A stretch of DNA of 33,342 bases, from positions 1 to 33,342 of the forward strand of contig JAILIO010000227.1 of assembly GCA_024695225.1 (NCBI GenBank), written 5' to 3'. The translations under genes were made by a program, and so were the position numbers. Positions 7,739-15,195 of the stretch are shown piece after piece. How positions within the stretch are numbered: the stretch's first letter is position 1; each line of letters starts with the position of its first letter. The notes beneath the pieces are model-generated. The model made no database searches, was not told the origin of the DNA, and saw only the letters and a program-made list of their open reading frames with translations. The stretch comes from Lachnospiraceae bacterium. GTDB taxonomy: Bacteria > Bacillota > Clostridia > Lachnospirales > Lachnospiraceae.

Positions 7739-8941
7739 ATGAGTAAGACAAAAATCGATGTGATATCCGGCTTTTTGGGGGCGGGAAAGACCACCCTCAT
7801 AAAGAAACTTCTGGAGGGCCCGCTTAAGGATTCCGGCACGGTGCTCATCGAAAATGAATTCGGTGAGATAGGCATAGACGGCGGGTTTCTCAAGGATTCC
7901 GGCATAGAGATAAAGGAGATGAATTCGGGCTGTATCTGCTGCTCCCTGGCAGGCGATTTCGGAACATCCCTGAGGGAAGTGCTGGATCAGTATCATCCCC
8001 CCAGGATAATAATAGAACCCTCCGGTGTTGGAAAACTCTCCGATGTGCTGAAGGCTGTTGAAAGCGCCATGAAGGAGAGGGAGGACGCTGAGTTCGGAAG
8101 CGCAGTTACCGTGGTGGACGCGTCGAAAGCCAAGGTCTATGCCAAGAACTTCGGTGAATTTTTCATAAACCAGATAGAGCATGCAGGCACCATCGAACTC
8201 ACCAGATCCGACAAGATAGACGATGAGAAGATGAAGGAAGCCGTGAGCCTGATCCGCAGTTACAACAAGGATGCCAGGGTCATCACCACAGCCCTTTCGG
8301 AGCTGGATGCGGCAGCGGTGCTGAACATAATAGAAGGCTCCAGGGAACTGGAGGACAGGATGCTTGAGAAGGCTCTTGCGGATTCGTCGGGGCATCACCA
8401 TCACCACCACGAAGAGAACGGGGAGAGCGTTGTGGATGAGAAGGGAAGAGTCCATCATCACCACCACCATCACGACCACGACCATGAGCATCATCACGAT
8501 CACGACGAGCATGAGCACCATCACGACCACGACGAGCACGAGCACCATCACGATCACGACGAGCACGGGCATCATCACGACCACGACGAGCATGAGCATC
8601 ATCACGATCACGACGAGCACGGGCATCACCACGATCACGATCATGAACATCATCACGACGCCGACGAGGTCTTTGAGAGCTGGGGACTGGAAACCCCTGA
8701 GAAATATACCCTGAGTCTTGTGAATGCAAAACTGGATGCCTTAGACGGCGGGAACTTTGGCGTTATCCTGAGGGCAAAAGGCATGGTTCCGGACGCAGAC
8801 AGCGACGGATACATCTACTTTGACTATGTGCCCGGAGAAAAGGATGTCAGGGTGGGAGAAAAGGCTGAAAACGGCCTCATCTGCGTGATCGGGTCCCATC
8901 TGAAGGACGACGATCTGGATAAGCTTTTTGAACTGTCATAA
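7739..8941 (+). CDS. CobW/COG0523-family GTPase with large His-rich insert (putative zinc metallochaperone)
   Basis: This COG0523 GTPase is probably involved in zinc or other metal delivery; the family includes ZigA, YjiA and eukaryotic ZNG1. The 400-residue protein has a Walker A motif at residues 11-18 (GFLGAGKT), ENEFGEIGID, and the metal-binding GCICC motif with C65, C67 and C68. The position expected for the G4 motif (N/TKxD) reads TRSD, which is degenerate. Residues 219-306 are a His/Asp/Glu insert with about 48 histidines, built largely from a 10-residue repeat. The C-terminal CobW_C domain follows and ends with DDLDKLF. The ATG at 7739 follows TAAGGAGG at 7721-7728. It lies just downstream of rnpB, with another CobW-like gene after it. 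The metal ligand is inferred and could be zinc, nickel or cobalt. Confidence 0.9.
   Translation: MSKTKIDVISGFLGAGKTTLIKKLLEGPLKDSGTVLIENEFGEIGIDGGFLKDSGIEIKEMNSGCICCSLAGDFGTSLREVLDQYHPPRIIIEPSGVGKLSDVLKAVESAMKEREDAEFGSAVTVVDASKAKVYAKNFGEFFINQIEHAGTIELTRSDKIDDEKMKEAVSLIRSYNKDARVITTALSELDAAAVLNIIEGSRELEDRMLEKALADSSGHHHHHHEENGESVVDEKGRVHHHHHHHDHDHEHHHDHDEHEHHHDHDEHEHHHDHDEHGHHHDHDEHEHHHDHDEHGHHHDHDHEHHHDADEVFESWGLETPEKYTLSLVNAKLDALDGGNFGVILRAKGMVPDADSDGYIYFDYVPGEKDVRVGEKAENGLICVIGSHLKDDDLDKLFELS
8393..8660 (+). repeat. 30-bp coding repeat encoding His-rich decapeptides
   Basis: Within the first CobW gene a 30-bp unit of CAY, GAY and GAG codons is repeated about five times in near-tandem, encoding variants of HHHDHDEHEH and HHHDHDEHGH. 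It is preceded by two shorter His runs of six and seven. Copies differ mainly at synonymous sites (CAC/CAT, GAC/GAT) and at one Glu/Gly position. Confidence 0.85.
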
Positions 8942-8950
8942 TGTTTTTAG

Positions 8951-8966
8951 ATGCCCTGCAGGGCAT
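8951..8966. promoter_or_regulatory. Perfect 16-bp palindrome between the two CobW genes
   Basis: ATGCCCTGCAGGGCAT is its own reverse complement. It lies in the 62-bp gap between the His-rich CobW gene and the CobW-fusion gene, 38 bases before the second start. It is not followed by a T run, so it does not look like an intrinsic terminator. It could be an operator for a dimeric repressor; this is inference. Confidence 0.4.
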
Positions 8967-9003
8967 GCACATACTGTGATATGGCTATGAAAGGTATTTT
9001 TGA

Positions 9004-9942
9004 ATGAAACCGGTATATGTTATAAACGGCTTCCTGGACAGCGGGAAGACGCAGTTTATCGCTTTTACAATGGAACAGCGCTATTTTGCCATAGGCGGGC
9101 GCACCCTCCTTCTCTTATGCGAGGAGGGGGAAAACGAATACGGAGATATGCTCCTCAGGACCACCCGGACTGTCATCCACAAGATAGATGATCTCTCAGA
9201 GTTCACTCCCGAAAATATGCGGGAACTGGACAGGAAATACAAGCCTGAACGCATACTGATCGAGTGGAACGGGATGTGGGATTTCCGGAAGCTTTGTCTC
9301 TCCGACAACTGGTATATAGAGCAGATAGTCACAAATATAGATGCATCTACCTTCAAGATCTATTATTCCAACATGAAATCTCTCCTGGCTGAGATGGTGA
9401 GGAGAAGCGAACTTGTGATCTTCAACAGATGCGACGGCCTGCCGGAATCGGACCTGAATTCCTTCAAGAGAAACGTGAAGGCGGTGGCGCTGCAGTCTGA
9501 TATCATCTTTGAGGACAAAAACGGTGAGATAACTTCTATCCTGGAGGACGATCTGCCCTACGACCTGAATTCCCCGGTGCTGGAACTGGACGAACGCGGT
9601 TACGGCATATGGTTCATAGATATGATGGACCATGCGGACAGGTATCTGGGAAAGACCATCGAATATGTGGGACAGGTGATGAAACCCGAGGGAGACAAGG
9701 GTGGATATATGGTGCCCGGCAGGCTTGCAATGACCTGCTGCGCCGCCGATATGAGTTTTCTGGGTTATCCCTGTTTCACGGATAAGCTGTCTTCATTTAA
9801 AGAACGCGACTGGGTAAAAGTCAAAGCGAGGGTGAGTCTGGAGCATTTCAAGGATTACGGCGACGAGGAAGGTCCTGTGCTGCATGCAGAGGATATCGTT
9901 TCCGCCCCTAAACCTGCTCAGGAGCTCATAAGTTTCTCATGA
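9004..9942 (+). CDS. CobW-like GTPase domain apparently fused to a YcgQ/DUF1980-like C-terminal domain
   Basis: The 312-residue protein begins with a CobW-type P-loop at residues 9-16 (GFLDSGKT, with Asp in place of the usual Gly). It keeps an NRCD form of the G4 motif (VIFNRCDG) but has no CxCC metal motif. The C-terminal third (about residues 205-300) carries GRLAMTCCAADMSFLGYPC with C245 and C246, which resembles the CC.AD motif of YcgQ/TIGR03943 (DUF1980) proteins. Those usually accompany a UPF0718 permease and CobW genes in zinc-related loci. I infer a metal-related GTPase; the reaction is unknown. The ATG at 9004 follows a modest GAAAGG at 8989-8994. The stop overlaps the prfC start (ATGA). 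The domain match is from memory and not searched. Confidence 0.72.
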   Translation: MKPVYVINGFLDSGKTQFIAFTMEQRYFAIGGRTLLLLCEEGENEYGDMLLRTTRTVIHKIDDLSEFTPENMRELDRKYKPERILIEWNGMWDFRKLCLSDNWYIEQIVTNIDASTFKIYYSNMKSLLAEMVRRSELVIFNRCDGLPESDLNSFKRNVKAVALQSDIIFEDKNGEITSILEDDLPYDLNSPVLELDERGYGIWFIDMMDHADRYLGKTIEYVGQVMKPEGDKGGYMVPGRLAMTCCAADMSFLGYPCFTDKLSSFKERDWVKVKARVSLEHFKDYGDEEGPVLHAEDIVSAPKPAQELISFS

Positions 9943-11534
9943 TGAACAGGACAGAAGAGATCAACAGAAGGCGAACCTTTGCCATCATATCCCACCCGGA
10001 CGCGGGAAAGACCACCCTTACGGAAAAGTTCCTGCTGTACGGCGGCGCCATAAACCTGGCGGGGAGCGTGAAGGGAAAAGCCACTGCAAGACATGCGGTC
10101 TCCGACTGGATGGAGATAGAGAAGGAGAGAGGTATCTCCGTCACTTCAAGCGTCCTGCAGTTTGAATATGAGGGCTTTTGCATCAATATACTGGACACCC
10201 CGGGACACCAGGATTTCTCAGAGGACACATACAGGACCCTTATGGCTGCCGATTCCGCAGTGATGGTGATCGATGCAGCCAAGGGAGTTGAGGCTCAGAC
10301 CAGGAAACTGTTCAAAGTCTGCGTCATGCGGCATATCCCCATATTTACATTTATAAACAAGCTGGACAGGGACGCTCTGGACACCTTTGAACTGCTGGAT
10401 AACATCGAGAAGGAGCTGGGCATAGACACCTGCCCCATGAACCTGCCAGTGGGATCCGGAAAAGATTTCAAGGGAGTTCTGGACCTCAGGGAAAATAAGA
10501 TCATCCTGTATTCGGACACTCTCAAGGGCACCAAGGAGGGGGTTGCTGAGGAGATCAGTTTAGACGACGAAAAGGCTGTGGCTGAAAAGATAGGACAGGA
10601 AGCCTGTGAAAACCTGCTGACTGAGAGGGAACTCTTCGAGGGCGCAGGCGCATCCTATGACATAGACAAAGTCAGGTCCGGCGTGCTGACCCCGGTATTT
10701 TTCGGTTCGGCCCTGACCAATTTCGGTGTGGATATTTTCCTGAAAGAGTTCCTCAGGATGTCAATGCCTCCATCCCCCAGGATGTCCGACAAGGGGGAGA
10801 TAGATACCATAGACGGAGGCTTTTCCGCCTTTGTATTCAAGATCCAGGCAAATATGAACAAGGCCCACAGGGACAGGGTGGCCTTTATGCGCATATGCTC
10901 CGGTCATTTCGATCCCTCAAAGGAGGTCAGGCATGTTCAGGGGGGCAGGGTTATGAGACTGTCCCAGCCCCAACAGATCATGGCTGATGAGCGGAAGATC
11001 CTGACGGAAGCCTATGCGGGCGACATAATCGGAGTCTTCGACCCCGGGGTGTTTTCCATAGGCGACACCATCTGTGAGCCTTCGGAGGAGTTCAGGTACG
11101 AAGGCATCCCCACGTTTGCGCCGGAACATTTCTCAAGGGTCACTCTTTTGGATACCATGAAGAGAAAGCAGTTCGTGAAGGGTGTGAACCAGATAGCCCA
11201 GGAGGGCGCCATACAGGTCTTCCAGGAGTATCAGACCGGTATGGAGGAGATCATCGTTGGGGTCGTGGGCATGCTGCAGCTGGACGTGCTGAAATTCAGG
11301 CTCACAAATGAATACAATGTGGAGATCAGACTGGATCCCCTGCCTTACGAGTATATCAGGTGGGTGGACAATGCCGAGGAGATGGACATCGGCAATATGA
11401 CAGGCACCAGCGATATGCATAAGATCAGGGACCTTAAGGGAAATGTGCTGCTCTTATTTGTCAACGAGTGGAGCCCCCAGATGACAGTTGAGAGAAATAA
11501 GGGCCTTAAACTTTCAGAGTTCGGAAGGAACTGA
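9939..11534 (+). CDS. prfC: Peptide chain release factor 3 (RF3 GTPase)
   Basis: RF3 is a translational GTPase that recycles RF1 and RF2 from the ribosome after peptide release. The 531-residue length is normal. GTP-binding motifs are G1 SHPDAGKTTLTEK, G2 in KERGISVTSSV, G3 DTPGHQDF and G4 NKLDRD. The body contains FGSALTNFGVD and the C-terminal GVVGMLQLDVLKFRL, which separate RF3 from EF-G. ATG codons at 9939 and 9942 are both possible, and the first overlaps the preceding stop as ATGA. It is therefore probably translated with the CobW-fusion gene. A repeat-rich gap follows. Confidence 0.96.
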   Translation: MMNRTEEINRRRTFAIISHPDAGKTTLTEKFLLYGGAINLAGSVKGKATARHAVSDWMEIEKERGISVTSSVLQFEYEGFCINILDTPGHQDFSEDTYRTLMAADSAVMVIDAAKGVEAQTRKLFKVCVMRHIPIFTFINKLDRDALDTFELLDNIEKELGIDTCPMNLPVGSGKDFKGVLDLRENKIILYSDTLKGTKEGVAEEISLDDEKAVAEKIGQEACENLLTERELFEGAGASYDIDKVRSGVLTPVFFGSALTNFGVDIFLKEFLRMSMPPSPRMSDKGEIDTIDGGFSAFVFKIQANMNKAHRDRVAFMRICSGHFDPSKEVRHVQGGRVMRLSQPQQIMADERKILTEAYAGDIIGVFDPGVFSIGDTICEPSEEFRYEGIPTFAPEHFSRVTLLDTMKRKQFVKGVNQIAQEGAIQVFQEYQTGMEEIIVGVVGMLQLDVLKFRLTNEYNVEIRLDPLPYEYIRWVDNAEEMDIGNMTGTSDMHKIRDLKGNVLLLFVNEWSPQMTVERNKGLKLSEFGRN

Positions 11535-11587
11535 TGTCCGCAATTGGATGCTGACAAATATTCGGATTTTTGGTATCATTAGACTTT

Positions 11588-11751
11588 GATATGTGCTGCG
11601 GACGATCGGATATATTATGAAATGTATCGATATGTGCTGCAGGCGATCGGATATATTATGAAATATATCGATATGTGCTGCAGGCGATCGGATATATTAT
11701 GAAATATATCGATATGTGTTGCGGACGATCGGATATATTATGTTATATAAC
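11588..11751 (+). repeat. 41-bp direct tandem repeat, four copies, with internal dyad
   Basis: Four head-to-tail 41-bp units occupy 11588-11628, 11629-11669, 11670-11710 and 11711-11751. Units 2 and 3 are identical; units 1 and 4 differ at a few sites. A decayed fifth copy may lie at 11752-11810. Each of the middle units holds an inverted repeat: GATATATT, a four-base ATGA loop, then AATATATC. The unit length is not a multiple of three and no gene runs through it. The whole gap 11535-11824 between prfC and the Asp23 gene holds only this array. I could not assign a promoter with confidence. Confidence 0.9.
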
Positions 11752-11824
11752 GATTTTGACTGAAGATGATCTGCTGCATGTGTGCATGTGTTGCAGACGA
11801 TGATTTTTAAATGAGGGTGACAAG

Positions 11825-12199
11825 ATGGCCGGAAGAAAGAAAACGGAACGGAAGACAAAGGAAACCGCAGTAGTTGAGAGCGGAAGTGAGATGAAGCTCG
11901 GATCTGTCAGTATCGCCGATGAGGTGGTGTCTTCCATCGCCACCATCGCTGCCAGTGAAGTGGACGGTGTGGCCAGCGAGATCAAAAACGGTGTGGCCCA
12001 GTCCGGCAGCGCGAAAGTCAGGGTTACCGGGAAGAACGTGGACCTGCTGTTGAACATCACGATCTCCTACGGTCACAATATCCCTGAGACCTGCGGCCAG
12101 GTTCAGAGCAGGGTCAGGACCGCTGTGGAAAACATGACGGGACTGATGGTAAAGAGCGTGAACATAAAGGTCGTAGGGGCCGAGATAGGAGCAAGGTGA
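11825..12199 (+). CDS. Asp23/Gls24 family envelope stress-response protein
   Basis: The 124-residue protein matches the Asp23/Gls24 (YqhY-like) family: GSVSIADEVVSSIATIAASEVDGV near residues 25-48, then VTGKNVDLLLNITISYGHNIPETC and VKSVNIKVVGAEI. Members are small alpha/beta proteins linked to cell-envelope homeostasis; in Bacillus the yqhY gene lies beside the acc and nusB genes and is associated with fatty-acid synthesis control. The first 20 residues are basic and charged. The ATG at 11825 follows GAGGGTGA at 11813-11820. Seven bases separate its stop from nusB, so it heads the downstream operon. The precise molecular role is not known from sequence. Confidence 0.88.
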   Translation: MAGRKKTERKTKETAVVESGSEMKLGSVSIADEVVSSIATIAASEVDGVASEIKNGVAQSGSAKVRVTGKNVDLLLNITISYGHNIPETCGQVQSRVRTAVENMTGLMVKSVNIKVVGAEIGAR

Positions 12200-12205
12200 C
12201 TTTAT

Positions 12206-12637
12206 ATGTCACTCAGCAGACATAAAAAAAGAGAGCAGCTCTTCAAACTGCTTTTCAGGCTGGAATTCCATGACGAAATGGAAATGGAAGAACAGAAGAG
12301 GCTTTTTTTCGGGGAGAGACCGGATGGTGAACCGGAACTGACCGAGGAGGATATCTCTTCGATCAGCGGGAAATTCGACAATATCACCGGGAAACTTACG
12401 GAACTGGACGCTATGGTGTCAGAACGCACTTCCGGGTGGGATATAAACAGGATCGGGAAAGTGGAGCTTGCCATACTCAGGCTGGCTTTGTATGAAATGA
12501 TATACGATGAAGATGTGCCTGAGAGTGTTGCCATAAATGAAGCCGTCGAACTTTCCAAAAAATATGGTCAGGACAATTCTTCGTCCTTTGTAAACGGTGT
12601 ACTGGCGCTCTTTGCGCAGAAAGCAGAAGATGGCTAA
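12206..12637 (+). CDS. nusB: Transcription antitermination factor NusB
   Basis: NusB binds BoxA RNA with NusE (S10) to support antitermination, chiefly on rRNA operons. The 143-residue all-helical protein shows the usual N-terminal RHKKREQLFKLLFRLEFH and the diagnostic C-terminal segment WDINRIGKVELAILRLALYEM, then VPESVAINEAVELSKKYG and FVNGVLA. Length is typical. The gene sits six bases after the Asp23-family gene, and its last codons overlap the xseA start by eight bases. Codons here and at the start of xseA are somewhat more AT-rich than in the neighbours. Confidence is high. Confidence 0.95.
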   Translation: MSLSRHKKREQLFKLLFRLEFHDEMEMEEQKRLFFGERPDGEPELTEEDISSISGKFDNITGKLTELDAMVSERTSGWDINRIGKVELAILRLALYEMIYDEDVPESVAINEAVELSKKYGQDNSSSFVNGVLALFAQKAEDG

Positions 12638-14042
12638 CGTCTCTAACATCTATTCGGTGTCTCAGATCACCGATTATATCAAGAGTATTTTAACAACTGA
12701 TACGTTGTTGAATGATATCAACGTCACCGGTGAGATCAGCAATTATTCTGTATCCAAATCAGGACATATATATTTTACCCTTAAGGACAGCAACACCCAG
12801 ATACCCTGCGTCATGTTTAAAGGAAAGATAAATAAGGGGCTGAGTTTTGATCCTGCTAACGGGGATAAGGTAACAGTCAAGGGGAGTGTGGATGTTTATA
12901 AAGAGGGAGGCAGGTACCAGCTTTACGCAGACAAGATTGAGCGTTCCGGCGTGGGAGAACTGTTTCGCAAGTTTGGAGAACTGAAAGTAAAACTTGAAGA
13001 AATGGGGATGTTCGATCGGTCCCATAAAAAGCCCCTTCCCCGGTATGTAAGCACTCTGGGGGTTGTGACGGCACCCGGAGGAGCCGCCGTAAGAGATATC
13101 ATAAAGACCGTGAGGCGTCATGCCCCGGGGGTTCAGATCATTTTGTATCCGACCCTGGTACAGGGGAAAGATGCTGCAGAGGGTATAGCTCAGGGCATAC
13201 AGGCATTGCAGTATACGGAAGCCCAGGTCATCATAGTAGGGCGCGGAGGCGGTTCCATCGAAGACCTTTGGGCGTTTAACGAGATGCCGGTGATACAGGC
13301 GGTCTTTAATTCTGAGATACCCATAATTTCCGGTGTGGGTCACGAGACAGACACCACCCTCTGCGATCTGGTGGCTGACTGTATCGCGTCCACCCCCACA
13401 GCTGCAGCGGAGATCGCGGTGAGCGGCACAGAACAGCTGGATAAAAGTATCAGGGAAATGAATGCGAAACTGGACAGTCTTATGAAAGCCTGTGTCAGGG
13501 AATACGGGATAAGGCTTAAAGAAGATATGTCAAGGCTCGACCTGCCCTGGGAGAGGACTCTTCAGAGATACAAAGACCATGTGAGGGATGACAGACCCCG
13601 GATGCTGCTCTCCTGGGAGAAGCTGGTATCCGTTTACAAAAACCGGACGGGAAACGATCTCACCAGGATCGGAATGCCCTGGCAGATGAATCTCAGGCGG
13701 TACAGGGAAAGGGTAAATAAGGACAATCTCAGACTGTCAAATCAAAGTCCCGAACGCAAGGTCAGAGATTATGAGAACAGGCTTGCTCATCTGTACGACA
13801 GAGCGGAGGCTTTGATCAACGCCAGGATAGAAAAGGAAAAGGGAAGATGCCGCATGGATCACGCGTCGCTCAAGGCCCTGTCCCCGGCTGAGAGGCTGAG
13901 CCAGGGGTACTCATTTACGGAAGATGAGAACGGTGTTCCCCTAAAGAGTGTAGGCGATGTGAAAAAGGGTATGGCGGTCAGAACTTATTTGAAGGGCGGA
14001 CATATAACATCCGAAGTCATGGAGGTTACGGAAGATGAGTGA
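12630..14042 (+). CDS. xseA: Exodeoxyribonuclease VII large subunit
   Basis: XseA is the catalytic subunit of ExoVII, which degrades single-stranded DNA to short oligonucleotides and is controlled by multiple XseB subunits. The ATG at 12630 overlaps nusB and gives a protein of 470 residues beginning MANVSNIYSVSQITDYIK; an upstream GTG at 12597 in the same frame is less likely. The N-terminal OB fold includes VTGEISNYSVSKSGHIYFTLKD. The catalytic domain contains GVVTAPGGAAVRDI, IIVGRGGGSIEDLWAFNE, ISGVGHETDTTLCDLVAD and ASTPTAAAE. Residues about 283-370 form 22-residue repeats in the helical arm, each with a conserved Tyr at position 10. The stop overlaps xseB by eight bases. Confidence 0.95.
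   Translation: MANVSNIYSVSQITDYIKSILTTDTLLNDINVTGEISNYSVSKSGHIYFTLKDSNTQIPCVMFKGKINKGLSFDPANGDKVTVKGSVDVYKEGGRYQLYADKIERSGVGELFRKFGELKVKLEEMGMFDRSHKKPLPRYVSTLGVVTAPGGAAVRDIIKTVRRHAPGVQIILYPTLVQGKDAAEGIAQGIQALQYTEAQVIIVGRGGGSIEDLWAFNEMPVIQAVFNSEIPIISGVGHETDTTLCDLVADCIASTPTAAAEIAVSGTEQLDKSIREMNAKLDSLMKACVREYGIRLKEDMSRLDLPWERTLQRYKDHVRDDRPRMLLSWEKLVSVYKNRTGNDLTRIGMPWQMNLRRYRERVNKDNLRLSNQSPERKVRDYENRLAHLYDRAEALINARIEKEKGRCRMDHASLKALSPAERLSQGYSFTEDENGVPLKSVGDVKKGMAVRTYLKGGHITSEVMEVTEDE
13476..13739 (+). repeat. 66-bp coding repeats (22 residues) in the XseA helical arm
   Basis: Four consecutive 22-residue units can be aligned at 13476, 13542, 13608 and 13674. The last three begin LPWE, LSWE and MPWQ. 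All four have Tyr at position 10 (REY, QRY, SVY, RRY). They are diverged at the DNA level and lie in the region expected to form the extended helical arm that binds XseB. Confidence 0.6.
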
Positions 14043-14295
14043 AGAAGCAAAAAAAGAAATGGAAGAAAAGAGTATCGATGAGCTTTTAAGCGAGGCGGAA
14101 GCCAGGATAAGCGCCCTGGAGGGAGGCAGGCTCTCTCTTGAGGCTGCCTTCAAAGCTTATCAGGAAGGAATGAACCTGCTGAAGGCTTCCTCCGAAAAGA
14201 TAGACATGGTCGAGAAAAAAGTTCAGCAGTTGAATTCACAGGGGGAATTGAGCCCCTTTGACGAACCTGATACGGAGGGCGACGATGGCCAGTGA
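14035..14295 (+). CDS. xseB: Exodeoxyribonuclease VII small subunit
   Basis: XseB is the small helical subunit that coats and regulates the XseA arm of ExoVII. The 86-residue protein contains the family core: SIDELLSEAEARISALEGGRLSLEAAFKAYQEGMNLLK, near residues 13-50. An acidic tail ends the protein. The length is typical, about 70-90 residues. The ATG at 14035 overlaps the xseA stop by eight bases, and its own 3' end overlaps ispA by eleven bases, so stoichiometric coupled translation with xseA is likely. Confidence 0.94.
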   Translation: MSEEAKKEMEEKSIDELLSEAEARISALEGGRLSLEAAFKAYQEGMNLLKASSEKIDMVEKKVQQLNSQGELSPFDEPDTEGDDGQ

Positions 14296-15193
14296 CGGAT
14301 TCAAAAGCCTTCTGAAGGAAAAGACATCTGAGGCAGAGAAGACCGTATTGTCATTTCTGCCCGAGGAATCCGGCTTTCAGCGGGATGTGGCCGAAGCTGT
14401 GAATTACGGGGTCAGGTCCGGAGGAAAGAGACTGAGGCCCATTCTGATGAAGGAAGCTTTTCTCATGTATGGAGGACAGGATCCTGCCATAGATGCGTTT
14501 ATGGCTGCCATCGAATTCATCCACAATTATTCTCTGATCCATGACGATCTGGAAGCCATGGACAACGATGAGTACCGGAGGGGAATAAAGACTACCCACG
14601 CAGTTTACGGGGAAGGCATGGGAGTCCTGGCAGGAGATGCGCTCCTGAACCTGGTCTACGAGATCACATCCTCACAGGTGATGGATTCTCCTGATATGGA
14701 GACCATGAAGAGGAGAGCCCTGGCCCAGCATATACTTGCAGACAAGGCAGGTATAAACGGTATGGTGGGAGGACAGTCAGCAGATCTGTCCGCAGAGAAG
14801 AGAGGGGAAGCATCCGAGGAACTTCTGCTCTTTATGGATGAAAAGAAGACTGCATGTCTCATGGAGGCCTCCCTTATGGCAGGAGCCGCTCTTGCGGGAG
14901 CTTCGGAGGATGACATCAGATCCATGGAGGAATGCGGCAGCGCCATGGGCATTGCCTTCCAGATAAGGGATGACATACTGGATGTGACCGGCAGCCGTGA
15001 AGAGATAGGGAAGGACGCCGGCAGCGATGAGAAAAACGGAAAAATGACCTATGTTTCCGTATATGGACTTGAGGAGTGCAGAAGGAAAGTGGAGGAGCTT
15101 ACGGACAAGGCCCTGTCCATACTTAAGGACGCAGGGGGTGACCCGGGCTTTCTGTCAGATCTGATAGCTTCACTTTCCGGGCGCAGTAAGTGA
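14285..15193 (+). CDS. ispA: Polyprenyl synthetase, (2E,6E)-farnesyl diphosphate synthase
   Basis: IspA condenses IPP with DMAPP and GPP to make farnesyl diphosphate, feeding undecaprenyl phosphate and quinone synthesis. The 302-residue protein has GGKRLRPIL, the first Asp-rich motif IHDDLEAMDNDEYRRG and the second FQIRDDILD. The ATG at 14285 follows GGAGGG at 14275-14280, inside xseB. An in-frame TTG at 14258 would add nine residues without family support. It is followed by dxs, so two isoprenoid genes are adjacent, as usual in Firmicutes. Product chain length is inferred from the family and context. Confidence 0.93.
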   Translation: MASDGFKSLLKEKTSEAEKTVLSFLPEESGFQRDVAEAVNYGVRSGGKRLRPILMKEAFLMYGGQDPAIDAFMAAIEFIHNYSLIHDDLEAMDNDEYRRGIKTTHAVYGEGMGVLAGDALLNLVYEITSSQVMDSPDMETMKRRALAQHILADKAGINGMVGGQSADLSAEKRGEASEELLLFMDEKKTACLMEASLMAGAALAGASEDDIRSMEECGSAMGIAFQIRDDILDVTGSREEIGKDAGSDEKNGKMTYVSVYGLEECRRKVEELTDKALSILKDAGGDPGFLSDLIASLSGRSK

Positions 15194-15195
15194 CC

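Noticed and set aside
8364..8714. Thr/Ile-rich open frame within the His-rich CobW gene
   Set aside because: It is the shifted reading of the CAC/CAT repeat; the His frame continues into a CobW C-terminal domain.
11588..11751. CRISPR array or plasmid-type iteron origin
   Set aside because: The 41-bp units are directly abutting with no spacers, no cas genes are nearby, and no replication initiator gene is present.
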